Shown here piece after piece: positions 14,948-21,598 of a stretch of DNA of 32,933 nucleotides. A program made the position numbers and the translations under genes. Numbering within the stretch: position 1 is the first letter of the stretch; every line of letters starts with the position of its first letter. The stretch spans positions 1-32,933 of IMG/VR virus record IMGVR_UViG_3300035698_004595; one strand, 5' to 3'. Source of the stretch: a virus. Below the pieces are notes generated by a model. It had not been told where the DNA came from. It did not search any database and saw only the letters and a program-made list of their open reading frames with translations.

Positions 14948-15034
14948 CTCAACAAAAACGGAAGACTACCGCGAGGCCACTCCTCTATATTTGTTGAGCG
15001 CGCAGCCTATATAAACACACAACTCCAAGTCTTC
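14948..15034 (-). other. Structured leader upstream of portal
   Basis: The 169-nt gap between 15102 and 14934 has no convincing ORF. On the minus strand GAAGACT (15034-15028) can pair with AGTCTTC (14967-14961), and CTCAACAAA (14998-14990) with TTTGTTGAG (14956-14948). The two helices interleave, so they form either a pseudoknot or alternative folds. A GAGG/CCTC hairpin sits inside. It lies just before the portal ribosome binding site, so it may regulate the head operon. I see no clear promoter here. Confidence 0.4.
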
Positions 15035-15102
15035 ATAGAAGAACAAAATTGGATATAGTAATTAGTAATTATATGGAAGGAAAAATGTACACCGGGAATA
15101 CT

Positions 15103-15426
15103 TCAATCTATACTACATGCATTATACTTATCACCAATAAAGGCCCTTACAAAAGAGATAATACAGTCAACATTAGACACGGTCCCTATGGGGTAGTCAT
15201 TAACTATCAATACAATAACAATTTCAGACCCTTTACGGTATATCTGCATCCAGGCCACAAATGGAAAATCCCAAAACGTTATCCTGATCTCCTCTACGTC
15301 CCCCGCGGCAAACGCCCCCGGTATATTATACCCCGACATCCACGACTCAAGTTTATCGACGGAATTAATGTTAATACCTTTTACTTGGTTAATAGTCTCC
15401 GCGGGCTTTCTTAATTCTATTATCAT
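15103..15426 (-). CDS. Hypothetical protein, 107 aa
   Basis: GAGGAGGG stands six bases before ATG 15426, a strong start, and the gene follows a 52-aa frame at 16 nt. The protein has an N-terminal region with GININSVDKLESWMSGYNIPG, then hydrophobic strands (ITFWDFPFVAWMQIYRKGSEIVIVLIVNDYP). It is the last accessory gene before the structured portal leader. A plus-strand frame over the same bases is judged a shadow. Function unknown. Confidence 0.7.
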   Translation of the reverse strand: MIIELRKPAETINQVKGININSVDKLESWMSGYNIPGAFAAGDVEEIRITFWDFPFVAWMQIYRKGSEIVIVLIVNDYPIGTVSNVDCIISFVRAFIGDKYNACSID

Positions 15427-15442
15427 AATATACCCTCCTCAA

Positions 15443-15601
15443 TTAGTCAACTAATCTATCCTGTGTCTTACCACACTTTATACACTCTCTACATTCCCTT
15501 GATTCTGTAAAAGGTAGCATTTCCGTACTGAAACAATGAACCTGCATCCTCCCAGACTCTACATAGGCTTTCCACTTAGTCCACTTATGCCAACATATCA
15601 T
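15443..15601 (-). CDS. Small Cys-rich protein, 52 aa
   Basis: Starts at ATG 15601, overlapping the upstream stop as ATGA. It begins MICWHKWTKW and ends with RECRECIKCGKTQD, a CxxCxxC cluster typical of a small zinc-binding phage protein. A CWHKW...RECRECG pattern is familiar from small phage proteins of unknown role. The ATGA coupling and dense packing support it. Confidence 0.7.
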   Translation of the reverse strand: MICWHKWTKWKAYVESGRMQVHCFSTEMLPFTESRECRECIKCGKTQDRLVD

Positions 15602-16296
15602 AATATTCCTTGTCTTTTCAGCCCTTTCAAAACCTCGTTAAGTTTGTTAGCAACAAGGGCTAGACCAAATTCGTGTCGTTTATCAAGTTCTTCTATAAAC
15701 CCTTTGCTTAGTTCCTCTATCTCCTTCGGCTTATCTATTACATCTTTACGTTCACAATACTCTTTTGGCTTCGGCTCGGAAGTATCTACTGTAAACTTTA
15801 CCTTTTCCCCTAGCATTTCTGTGCCACACTTAGGGCAAGTTCTTACTTCCATTACACCTTCCTTCGGCTCGGGCTTGTCTGTAAGATTAACCCCATCGAT
15901 AGGGCATACCTTCGGCTCGGTCTGGCGTAACTTGTTGTAAATCTCATTATCGTGGTCTAGCTGTTTCTCGAACTTTTTAAGTTTTTCACCTTTCCAATCG
16001 GTCTGCTCTGCCTCTGGCACCTTGATGAGTTTCATACAAGTGCCACAAGTTGGTGGAGTTACATTATCCATAATACACATAGCATCCACACCTTTACACT
16101 CGCAGTATTTGGGCTTAGCATATCCAGTTCCCTTTGTTTCTGTCTCGTCACATTTAATTGGCACTTGATTATACCCCAACGCCTTCTCCACATCCTTGCG
16201 GTCAACAGAGATGGTGGCTGTATCATAGTGTCTATAACCATATTTATCTTGATAGCCCGCTAAACACTTACCCGTTAATGTAATCTTGTCTGTCAT
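15598..16296 (-). CDS. Multi-zinc-finger hypothetical protein, 232 aa
   Basis: A 232-aa protein with many Cys pairs: CECKGVDAMC, CGTCMK, CPIDG and CPKCGTEM. They suggest two or more zinc-binding knuckles separated by charged linkers (KLKKFEKQLDHDNEIYNKLRQ). The N-terminal part (GKCLAGYQDKYGYRHYDTATISV) looks beta-rich. The C-terminus is helical (FIEELDKRHEFGLALVANKLNEVLKGLKRQG). It is coupled by ATGA overlaps to genes on both sides. Function unknown; nucleic-acid or protein binding is inferred from the zinc motifs. Confidence 0.75.
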   Translation of the reverse strand: MTDKITLTGKCLAGYQDKYGYRHYDTATISVDRKDVEKALGYNQVPIKCDETETKGTGYAKPKYCECKGVDAMCIMDNVTPPTCGTCMKLIKVPEAEQTDWKGEKLKKFEKQLDHDNEIYNKLRQTEPKVCPIDGVNLTDKPEPKEGVMEVRTCPKCGTEMLGEKVKFTVDTSEPKPKEYCERKDVIDKPKEIEELSKGFIEELDKRHEFGLALVANKLNEVLKGLKRQGIL

Positions 16297-16529
16297 TTCT
16301 CACCTCTCTTTCCTTTGTGGTAAACCTCAGCATCACGTCCGATGACTGTGCTAGATTCACCCAGAGCAATACTCTTTGACGCTCTATTTGAACCTTCGCA
16401 AGAAATATTAGGAAGTGGCTTCGTTGTTGACCTATTGCGACCCTCAAATACTTTGCCCCAAAATGTAGCTATTAGAATAACCAAAGTAAGTAGCACTAAA
16501 CATATTACTGGTATTTGATTACTGCTCAT
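16293..16529 (-). CDS. Small membrane protein, 78 aa
   Basis: GGAGGAG precedes ATG 16529. Residues about 7-24 (PVICLVLLTLVILIATFW) form one clear hydrophobic membrane segment; the rest is polar and basic and probably cytoplasmic or periplasmic (KRGEK end). No lipobox or known holin/spanin motif is evident. The stop overlaps the next start as ATGA. A role at the host membrane is inferred from the topology. Confidence 0.7.
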   Translation of the reverse strand: MSSNQIPVICLVLLTLVILIATFWGKVFEGRNRSTTKPLPNISCEGSNRASKSIALGESSTVIGRDAEVYHKGKRGEK

Positions 16530-16541
16530 TTCTCCTCCTCC

Positions 16542-16625
16542 TTAACCTTTCCATATAAACAGTCTAAATCCTATTATTGACCAACTTATCCAACAAACAA
16601 TATCAAAAATCCATATGTATTTCAT
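16542..16625 (-). CDS. Membrane micropeptide, 27 aa
   Basis: A very short frame from ATG 16625, overlapping the upstream stop as ATGA, and followed by AGGAGGAG for the next gene. The sequence is mostly Trp/Ile/Phe rich (MKYIWIFDIVCWISWSIIG) with a basic tail, so it could span the membrane once. Support comes from coupling and from filling an otherwise empty gap; it could also be non-coding. Confidence 0.45.
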   Translation of the reverse strand: MKYIWIFDIVCWISWSIIGFRLFIWKG

Positions 16626-17041
16626 TTCTCCTTCCTTTCTCTAATGGCTTTGGCGATTTCTTCCCATCTTCTATTTCTGTGAGAGTATGTTTTACCACTC
16701 AACGCTCCCTCGTCTAATCCCCCTGCATATATCTTGGGATAGTTTACAATGATACCCACTTTTTCTTCAGCCTCTTTCGCACACGCCTCCCGTTCCTCTT
16801 GCTTGGCTTGTTCTATAGCTTTGTCTTCTGGTAAAAGCTCTAATCTTTCTTTAAGCATATTGAATCCTTTAGATTCAGCTTGTTCTATCAACGGATAAAG
16901 GGCTTCGGCTATTATTTCAGATGCTTCAGTATACGATGTTTCTGTTTCTGGTGTTATTTTCAGAAGGGTATCCATTTTGTTAGAATATAACCTATCCCAA
17001 ACTACATCATATATTTTCTCAATCCACTCTTGCTTATCCAT
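16622..17041 (-). CDS. Hypothetical protein, 139 aa
   Basis: AGGAGG lies six bases before ATG 17041. The protein is helical, with an N-terminal EWIEKIYDVVWDRLYSN and a middle Glu/Lys/Ala-rich helix (EQAKQEEREACAKEAEEK). The C-terminus WEEIAKAIRERK resembles the ends of many small phage proteins of the Ea22-like type that carry a REACAK-type helix. Role unknown. Confidence 0.7.
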   Translation of the reverse strand: MDKQEWIEKIYDVVWDRLYSNKMDTLLKITPETETSYTEASEIIAEALYPLIEQAESKGFNMLKERLELLPEDKAIEQAKQEEREACAKEAEEKVGIIVNYPKIYAGGLDEGALSGKTYSHRNRRWEEIAKAIRERKEK

Positions 17042-17052
17042 TTAGACCCTCC

Positions 17053-17220
17053 TTACTCTTTGTAGAACTCATCAACATCGTGGTAGTTTCCTCTGTTCTT
17101 CCATTTGTCATATTCTTTTAACATCTCACATTGACAACTCCAAAATGTTTTCCTGTTAGTGTTATATAAGTGAACACAAAATGGGTGATGACGTTTAACT
17201 TGTTCTTCGTCCATTTTCAT
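17053..17220 (-). CDS. Small His/Cys protein, 55 aa
   Basis: A frame from ATG 17220 to TAA 17053, overlapping the upstream stop as ATGA. It contains HHPFCVHLYN and WSCQCEM, so His and Cys residues could form one metal site, followed by a charged helix (LKEYDKWKNRGNYHDVDEFYKE). The stop is directly followed by the ribosome binding site of the 139-aa gene. Function unknown. Confidence 0.65.
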   Translation of the reverse strand: MKMDEEQVKRHHPFCVHLYNTNRKTFWSCQCEMLKEYDKWKNRGNYHDVDEFYKE

Positions 17221-17498
17221 AAACCCATCGCCTTTCTGACCTCTGCTTTGGCTTCGTTGAACCCTTTACATTGGCAGAATTTCTCACTTAACCTACATGA
17301 AGAACAATAGACATCATCTAAGAAAGAGGTTTTTCTATTCTTCCCAATCCTCTTATCTATCTCTTTGAGAAGGGCGGAGAGGGCTTCTTCTGGAGTTAAG
17401 TTATAACCTACGGCATAAGGCACTCCCGAAGGTCGTTGTATAAACTTTACAGTATTTAATTCTTGCAGTATCTCCCTCACCACATCTTTAAATTCCAT
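17217..17498 (-). CDS. Hypothetical protein with Cys cluster, 93 aa
   Basis: The start is placed at ATG 17498 (MEFKDVVREILQEL), which overlaps the upstream stop as TAATG and has AAGGAG upstream; an extension to 17537 would read through the upstream gene. N-terminal helices are followed by YCSSCRLSEKFCQCKG, a CxxC...CxC cluster likely to bind zinc, then a basic C-terminal helix. Function unknown. Confidence 0.7.
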   Translation of the reverse strand: MEFKDVVREILQELNTVKFIQRPSGVPYAVGYNLTPEEALSALLKEIDKRIGKNRKTSFLDDVYCSSCRLSEKFCQCKGFNEAKAEVRKAMGL

Positions 17499-17677
17499 TA
17501 GACGGTCTCCTTTAGTTTCTTTCCACAACGAGGACATACATCAAGCCATTTCCAAGTATAGAATTTACCCTTCACGGGTAATCTAGTTAAGTGGTCAACA
17601 GTGTCATAAGTGCTGCCATCAAATTGTTTTTCTCTATATTTGTGTCCCCACAATAAACATACAAGTTTACCTAGCAT
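17498..17677 (-). CDS. Small zinc-ribbon-like protein, 59 aa
   Basis: ATG 17677 (MLGKLVCLLWGHKY) is chosen because GGGAGG sits four bases upstream and the start overlaps the upstream stop by 7 nt (ATGCTAG). The N-terminal C-x-x-x-x-G-H and the C-terminal CPRCGKK suggest one zinc site. The MxxLxCLLxGHKY...CxRCG layout is familiar from many phage and prophage small proteins of unknown function. Confidence 0.7.
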   Translation of the reverse strand: MLGKLVCLLWGHKYREKQFDGSTYDTVDHLTRLPVKGKFYTWKWLDVCPRCGKKLKETV

Positions 17678-17994
17678 CGTGCCTCCCATCGTTTGAGGAT
17701 TTCTTTGCGGAATTCATTGCGTATAGTTTCGTGCTGATAAGCTAAATTCTTCTTATATTTTTTAAGCCACTTGGGAATCTTGTCCATCTCTCCCACACAC
17801 TCCTTCACGATAGCATCGAGGTCGGCTATGGCTTCTCTCTTGTATTCTTCAAAGTGTTTCTTAAAATCTTCCGCGGTCTTTATACAACAGTAGACATTTA
17901 ACCCAAACATATGCAACGCACCCTCAACACAAGTTTTCCTTTCAGCTACTTGTTCACTTAGAATATCGTTTAACCTCACCGTCCTATGTTTCAT
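17671..17994 (-). CDS. Hypothetical helical protein, 107 aa
   Basis: ATG 17994 (MKHRTVRLNDILSEQV) is preceded by GGAGGTGCAAG, so the longer frame to 18081 is rejected. Two conserved-looking Cys occur (CVEGALHMFGLNVYCC). The rest is a charged helix (FKKHFEEYKREAIADLDAIVKECVGEMDKIP) with a basic end. The stop overlaps the next start by 7 nt. Function unknown. Confidence 0.7.
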   Translation of the reverse strand: MKHRTVRLNDILSEQVAERKTCVEGALHMFGLNVYCCIKTAEDFKKHFEEYKREAIADLDAIVKECVGEMDKIPKWLKKYKKNLAYQHETIRNEFRKEILKRWEARC

Positions 17995-18112
17995 CTTGCA
18001 CCTCCAAATTCCACCCTCCACACTCGCTACACATATCACAAGTGGACTGGGGAAATATACCTGACTGAAATTCGCAACCACATTTTACACATTTACGGAT
18101 TACGATAGTCAT
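17984..18112 (-). CDS. Zinc-ribbon micropeptide, 42 aa
   Basis: A frame from ATG 18112, overlapping the upstream stop as ATGA, and overlapping the next gene by 11 nt. It reads KCVKCGCEFQSG then TCDMCSECGGW, giving CxxCxC and CxxCxxC, a classic small zinc ribbon. Coupling on both sides supports translation. Confidence 0.65.
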   Translation of the reverse strand: MTIVIRKCVKCGCEFQSGIFPQSTCDMCSECGGWNLEVQDET

Positions 18113-18351
18113 TCTCCCACCACCAATCCTTTGCCTAAACAGTCAACACAATCAGAATACCGATTAGGTCTACCCACGTGAACGTGTACCCATCTACCGC
18201 CACCCTTACACTCAGGGCATACCTTGAGCTTATCCCAAATAGCGGAGGCGACACCTTCAAAGGAGTTCTTCTTGTTGGGATACCAACCATACTTTTTAGC
18301 GTGTTCTCGTATTATCTCCGCTATCTTCTCTACGCCTTTTCTGTGGGTCAT
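18109..18351 (-). CDS. Small protein with DnaJ-like CxxCxGxG repeats, 80 aa
   Basis: ATG 18351 (MTHRKGVEKIAEII) has GGAGGT four bases before it. N-terminal helices (IREHAKKYGWYPNKKNSFEGVASAIWDKL) are followed by CPECKGGGRW and CVDCLGKG, two CxxCxGxG-type knuckles as in the DnaJ zinc domain. No J domain is present. It may bind zinc and a protein or nucleic-acid partner. Function unknown. Confidence 0.7.
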   Translation of the reverse strand: MTHRKGVEKIAEIIREHAKKYGWYPNKKNSFEGVASAIWDKLKVCPECKGGGRWVHVHVGRPNRYSDCVDCLGKGLVVGE

Positions 18352-18497
18352 GGCGACCTCCAACATTCTTCAGAACAGTAAACATGACTTACGTTGACAG
18401 TGAACCATTTATCTACAAATCCATTACCGTTAAGGGCTGTATCTAGGTCTTCCTGTTTACCACATACATCACAGATGGCTACTTTTTTTATTGGCAT
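18348..18497 (-). CDS. Small zinc-binding protein, 49 aa
   Basis: A frame from ATG 18497 to TGA 18348, four bases after the stop of the 361-aa gene and with ATGA overlap to the next gene. It has CDVCGKQ near the start and YCSEECW near the end, so a four-Cys zinc site is likely (treble-clef-like CxxC...CxxxC). Function unknown. Confidence 0.7.
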   Translation of the reverse strand: MPIKKVAICDVCGKQEDLDTALNGNGFVDKWFTVNVSHVYCSEECWRSP

Positions 18498-18500
18498 ATC

Positions 18501-19586
18501 TCACTCGAGCTTCTTGATATGGTTTAAGATAACAGCTATATCGTAGATGTCTTTGGATAAACCCAATGCTCTCACTATTCTTCTTTCTCGGTCTGCCATA
18601 GCTCTTGATTGACGAAAGTTATCAACGTCTTGGGCTTCCAACTCTTTAATCTTAGCTTCCTTTCCCTCTATAACCGCTTTGGAGAAGGCTATCTCTGAAC
18701 CTGTTTTGCCATTTGCAAAATCTAATAGCTGGCTCAACTCCCTATTCTCCTGCTCTAACTTCTTATAGTTCGGATGCGATAAATCCATTATTGCTTTCTC
18801 GGTCTTTTCCAACTCTTTAATCTTGGCTTGGAGTTCCTTTTTATCTATATCCTTAATATTTATAGGGATAGAGCTTCCTCCTTTGGGAGGTTTTGACGAA
18901 TCGAGTTGTCCATGAGTGGGCTGATAACCTCCTTTAATCCTCCCTTCGAGCTGCGCGTGTAACCTTGTACACAATACATCCATATTTTCTAGGTCAGCTT
19001 CCAACTCTTTAATCTTGGATTTACGTTCTCTATCAAACAAACCCCACTCAACAACACAACCACATTCTCCTACTGATTTATTGCGATTACTACATAAGAG
19101 ATGATGACAGTGGTGCAACTTGCGTTCTACTTCTTTTGTTTTAGCTTCCTGTTCTTTGATTATCCCCTGTAATTCATCACAGTTAGCACCTATCATAGCG
19201 TTGGCTCTCTTGTTGGCTTCCTTCAACTCCCCATTCTCCTGCTCTAACTTGGTAATCTTCTCCTCTGCTCTTATGTAATCTCTTACTATTATGTATTTTT
19301 TCAGTTCTCGATTCTCCTGCTCTAACCCAGCATAAGCTAGGGCGGAGTCGTGGAGGGCTTGGTTGTAAGATTTTTGTACAGGGCTGTCATAATAGTCGTG
19401 GTTACCTTCAGCCAAATCTTTACCACCTATGATAGCGGTAGAATGGTATTCTTCTGGCAACTTCCCCCTCCACTTCAAAACATCTTGAGCGAGGGTGATG
19501 ACAGTATTAAATGCTTGCTGGTCTCTTTCTGTTGGCATATCACCAAACCATGCTTTCATTATTCCTATCGCTTCCTCAATCTTCAT
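18501..19586 (-). CDS. Long coiled-coil protein, 361 aa
   Basis: Start ATG 19586 overlaps the stop of the 51-aa gene as ATGA, with GAGGGAGG upstream. After a short globular N-terminus (residues 1-85) it has repeated coiled-coil blocks: LEQENREL (twice), LEQENGEL, and several IKELE segments. A central CHHLLCSN...CGCVVEW cluster may bind metal. These modules also repeat at the DNA level. The likely role is a scaffold or oligomer adapter, or an evolved mosaic of internal duplications. It is the largest protein of the accessory region. Confidence 0.75.
   Translation of the reverse strand: MKIEEAIGIMKAWFGDMPTERDQQAFNTVITLAQDVLKWRGKLPEEYHSTAIIGGKDLAEGNHDYYDSPVQKSYNQALHDSALAYAGLEQENRELKKYIIVRDYIRAEEKITKLEQENGELKEANKRANAMIGANCDELQGIIKEQEAKTKEVERKLHHCHHLLCSNRNKSVGECGCVVEWGLFDRERKSKIKELEADLENMDVLCTRLHAQLEGRIKGGYQPTHGQLDSSKPPKGGSSIPINIKDIDKKELQAKIKELEKTEKAIMDLSHPNYKKLEQENRELSQLLDFANGKTGSEIAFSKAVIEGKEAKIKELEAQDVDNFRQSRAMADRERRIVRALGLSKDIYDIAVILNHIKKLE
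18638..19327 (-). repeat. Intragenic repeats encoding coiled-coil modules
   Basis: Inside the 361-aa gene two plus-strand DNA motifs recur. ATTCTCCTGCTCTAAC occurs at about 18744, 19233 and 19311 and encodes LEQEN. CCAACTCTTTAATCTT occurs at about 18638, 18809 and 19000 and encodes IKELE plus neighbours. Copies are near-identical over 15-20 bases, which suggests recent duplication or recombination between modules. Confidence 0.75.
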
Positions 19587-19738
19587 TCGGAGCCTCCCTC
19601 AATTCCTTTTCTCTTAGCATTCCTTAAATCGTAATCCCTTACCAAATGGTATAAGTCATTTACAACTTGATGGACAATCACCATTTCGTGTGTCTTCGCT
19701 ATCTTCTGGTACTTCTTTAGTAACTTTCTGACACTCAT
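19583..19738 (-). CDS. Small basic protein, 51 aa
   Basis: A frame from ATG 19738 to TGA 19583, with ATGA overlaps both upstream and downstream. It is basic and helical (MSVRKLLKKYQKIAKTHEMV...VVNDLYHLVRDYDLRNAKRKG). No motif is recognised. The tight coupling on both sides is the main support. Confidence 0.65.
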   Translation of the reverse strand: MSVRKLLKKYQKIAKTHEMVIVHQVVNDLYHLVRDYDLRNAKRKGIEGGSE

Positions 19739-19926
19739 CCCTTCACCTCAAGTGGAAATTGTGATACTATTACCCGATTGTCTTTTATCAAACCATTTTT
19801 AACCGCCTCAAAGTAATTATAACTTCTTCTTTCCCCATATTCGTCTACTACAACATAGCAAGGAAGATAAATATTTGTTCCTGGAACATGGCCCTTTTCA
19901 TCAACTTTATATTCTTCTTGTTTCAT
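19735..19926 (-). CDS. Hypothetical protein, 63 aa
   Basis: A 63-aa frame from ATG 19926, with AAGAGGGTAAG upstream. It has beta-like segments (YLPCYVVVDEYGERRSYNYFEAVKNG and NRVIVSQFPLEV). The start overlaps the end of a 33-aa frame and the stop overlaps the next start as ATGA. Function unknown. Confidence 0.65.
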   Translation of the reverse strand: MKQEEYKVDEKGHVPGTNIYLPCYVVVDEYGERRSYNYFEAVKNGLIKDNRVIVSQFPLEVKG

Positions 19927-20008
19927 CTCTTACCCTCTTCCAATAGCTTTCTACCTTCGTACCATTAGAGCGTGTATAACCCTTAACTTTTATCCTTTTA
20001 TACTTCAT
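19907..20008 (-). CDS. Small basic phage protein, 33 aa
   Basis: A frame from ATG 20008 that starts inside the last codons of the 56-aa gene (GAGGTCTCGCC upstream). It reads MKYKRIKVKGYTRSNGTKVE, a VKGYTRxxGTxV pattern that I recognise from very small proteins common in phages, with no known function. It overlaps the following gene by 20 nt. Confidence 0.5.
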   Translation of the reverse strand: MKYKRIKVKGYTRSNGTKVESYWKRVRDETRRI

Positions 20009-20168
20009 GGCGAGACCTCATAACTGGTTTTCTTGTTTTATAACATTCGGCTATAACGTCGGCCTCGAGGTCATCATCTGATTCTATATAAAGATCCCCT
20101 CGCCTTCGGTACTTAGGGTTAGACAACCCTATCTTTGCCTTATGTATTATCGTAGTAAACCAACTCAT
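19998..20168 (-). CDS. Hypothetical protein, 56 aa
   Basis: A frame from ATG 20168 to TAA 19998, with AGGAAATAA upstream. It reads MSWFTTIIHKAKIG, then basic PKYRRRGD, an acidic run (ESDDDLEADVIAEC) and a basic tail. The next frame starts within it. No family recognised. The 49 nt between it and the upstream gene (20169-20217) hold nothing I can identify. Confidence 0.6.
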   Translation of the reverse strand: MSWFTTIIHKAKIGLSNPKYRRRGDLYIESDDDLEADVIAECYKTRKPVMRSRHEV

Positions 20169-20217
20169 ATCATTTATTTCCTATTAGGTTCTAGCGCTTC
20201 ACACCTTTTATCTTAAC

Positions 20218-20427
20218 TCACAACCCCTCCCCACTTACGTTCTTGAATCCACAACGCGCGCAAGGCTTACTTGTATCTGCTACGAAAGCCCCCACTCTCG
20301 AGTCTTTGTAGTCTTCGGGAAAAGCTTTCAAGAGCCATTCAGGAGTGGGTAACTTCTTCTCTGGGTACAAATGCCCACATATCTTACATATCAATCTATT
20401 AATAATTTTACTACCAGTTTTAAGCAC
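20218..20427 (-). CDS. Small zinc-binding protein, 69 aa
   Basis: Starts at GTG 20427 two bases after the methyltransferase stop. It has CKICGHLYP near residue 14 and CARCGFKN near the C-terminus, one probable four-Cys zinc site flanking a helical insert (PEWLLKAFPEDYKDS). The style is the same as several other accessory proteins here. Function unknown. Confidence 0.65.
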   Translation of the reverse strand: MLKTGSKIINRLICKICGHLYPEKKLPTPEWLLKAFPEDYKDSRVGAFVADTSKPCARCGFKNVSGEGL

Positions 20428-20429
20428 CC

Positions 20430-21113
20430 TTATTTAATCCTTCTTAATAAAATAGGCGAATCATGCAAACCCCAAAACCGTAAATAAGATCCGCACAGAT
20501 CCCAATTATCCTCAACCTCATGGCCTTCAACCGTATTAAAAAATTCCTCATTAGCATTGCACCCATCGCCATACTCACCAATGTACAGCAAATATTGACC
20601 GTCGCGCATGGACTTCCATATGTTAGCAGCTACATCGTCCATCCACGGCCAAGATAATACAAATAAATCAACGTTAGGGTGAGTCTTAACGAATTCTACC
20701 GAATCGGCACGCTCCACAAAAGGAAGGTACTTATCAAACGGCCAACGCATATCATCAACAGCCTTGACAACGTCTACACCGTACCTACGCAACCAATAAG
20801 TAAGCCACCCAGGACCACACCCAAGCTCGCAAGTAAAACCGGGTTTAATATCGTCAACCATGTGTTTGATAGACAGAATAAAGTCCTCAGTAAGAAGAGG
20901 GAATGATTGCTTACAATAGTGCTCTCTAAAACTTATATCTAAATGCGCTTTTTGCATGTAGCTGTCATCAAGCTGAGGGTATGTAAGTTTGGGGGCCATC
21001 AATGACTTAACATAGGATAATGTAGGAAGGCGACCACAGGACTCACCGAAGGTCATCTCAATCAGCTCCTTATGTTGCTCTCCTAAAACTCCATATTCTC
21101 TCGTCATCTTCAC
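20430..21113 (-). CDS. SAM-dependent methyltransferase, 227 aa
   Basis: The Rossmann-type class I methyltransferase motif I is CELGCGPGWLTYWL (about residues 94-107), followed by an acidic motif II region (VVKAVDDMRWPFDKY) and motif IV-like DLFVLSWPWMDD. The enzyme would transfer a methyl group from S-adenosylmethionine; the substrate cannot be read. Start could be GTG 21113 or ATG 21107; neither has a strong ribosome binding site. It lies 13 nt after a tRNA-like RNA element, so its translation could be affected by that structure. C-terminal FWGLHDSPILLRR is typical of a final strand pair in this fold. Confidence 0.75.
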   Translation of the reverse strand: MKMTREYGVLGEQHKELIEMTFGESCGRLPTLSYVKSLMAPKLTYPQLDDSYMQKAHLDISFREHYCKQSFPLLTEDFILSIKHMVDDIKPGFTCELGCGPGWLTYWLRRYGVDVVKAVDDMRWPFDKYLPFVERADSVEFVKTHPNVDLFVLSWPWMDDVAANIWKSMRDGQYLLYIGEYGDGCNANEEFFNTVEGHEVEDNWDLCGSYLRFWGLHDSPILLRRIK

Positions 21114-21126
21114 ATCTCACCATCCT

Positions 21127-21248
21127 TGGAGCTGCTCCTAAGATTTGCACTCAGCCGCGGGACGACCCGCGTTTCTGTCAGTAAGTATCTCGGGGGGTCT
21201 ACTCCCTCTAACACTTACTCAAGGCCACCTTAATTGGGACCGAGCAGC
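21127..21248 (-). ncRNA. tRNA-like structured RNA element with CCA
   Basis: On the minus strand GCTGCTC (21248-21242) pairs with GAGCAGC (21137-21131) over 7 bp, followed by T and an encoded CCA (21129-21127). Just before it lies a 5-bp stem with a 7-nt loop, CTGAG-TGCAAAT-CTTAG, in the place of a T-arm (with G at the usual psi-55 position). Upstream are a GC-rich hairpin CGCGGG-TCGT-CCCGCG in the place of a variable arm, and a longer AGTAAGT/ACTTACT stem. Total length is 122 nt, too long for a normal tRNA, and no clean D-arm or anticodon is visible. It may be a degenerate or inserted tRNA, a tRNA mimic, or a leader of the methyltransferase gene. Confidence 0.5.
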
Positions 21249-21262
21249 ATTAATTTTCAACC

Positions 21263-21523
21263 TTACAAGTCAAATTCAACTTCAAACGGCTGATCCTTTG
21301 GCAGTGTAGATATTACTTTGTTCTTGAACTCTTGGTAACCATCCGGTTTGTCCGTACATTCAAGCACTACGGCCAAAGCAAGCTGCGATGGGCCACTACC
21401 ATAATAACCCCAGTTAAATCCATCGGGGCTGTGGTTCTTTACCTTTTGGCTTCTTTCAGGCAACAACACCTTACGGTCTAGCTTAACGTTCCTGTCTCTA
21501 TCACCTTCAAGTACGTGTCTCAT
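21263..21523 (-). CDS. DUF6166-like protein, 86 aa
   Basis: GGAGG lies seven bases before ATG 21523, and a strong promoter stands upstream. The central FNWGYYGSGPSQLALAVVLE strongly resembles the conserved core of DUF6166 proteins (FNWGYxGSGPxQLAL), small proteins of phages and mobile elements with no known function. The C-terminus ends PFEVEFDL. It is the first gene after the promoter and before the tRNA-like element. Confidence 0.75.
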   Translation of the reverse strand: MRHVLEGDRDRNVKLDRKVLLPERSQKVKNHSPDGFNWGYYGSGPSQLALAVVLECTDKPDGYQEFKNKVISTLPKDQPFEVEFDL

Positions 21524-21545
21524 AACTGACCTCCTTCATAAAACC

Positions 21546-21593
21546 ATTATAACACAACAACACATATCTTAACAATATACGAAATAGATTATA
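21546..21593 (-). promoter_or_regulatory. Sigma-70-like promoter with conserved upstream block
   Basis: On the minus strand a TATAAT box (21551-21546) with an extended TGT before it lies 18 nt from TTGTTA (21575-21570). Immediately upstream is an AT-rich block that matches the one at 26787-26809 in 21 of 23 positions. It sits in the 75-nt gap between the TyrA-like gene and the DUF6166-like gene. Confidence 0.75.
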
Positions 21594-21598
21594 TCTTC

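Noticed and set aside
15000-15100. A sigma-70 promoter in the portal leader
   Set aside because: TATATA and TATAAT boxes occur, but no TTGACA-like box lies at 16-18 nt from any of them.
15049-15414. Plus-strand frame of 121 aa
   Set aside because: It mirrors the 107-aa minus gene, which has a strong GAGGAGGG start and fits the direction of all neighbours.
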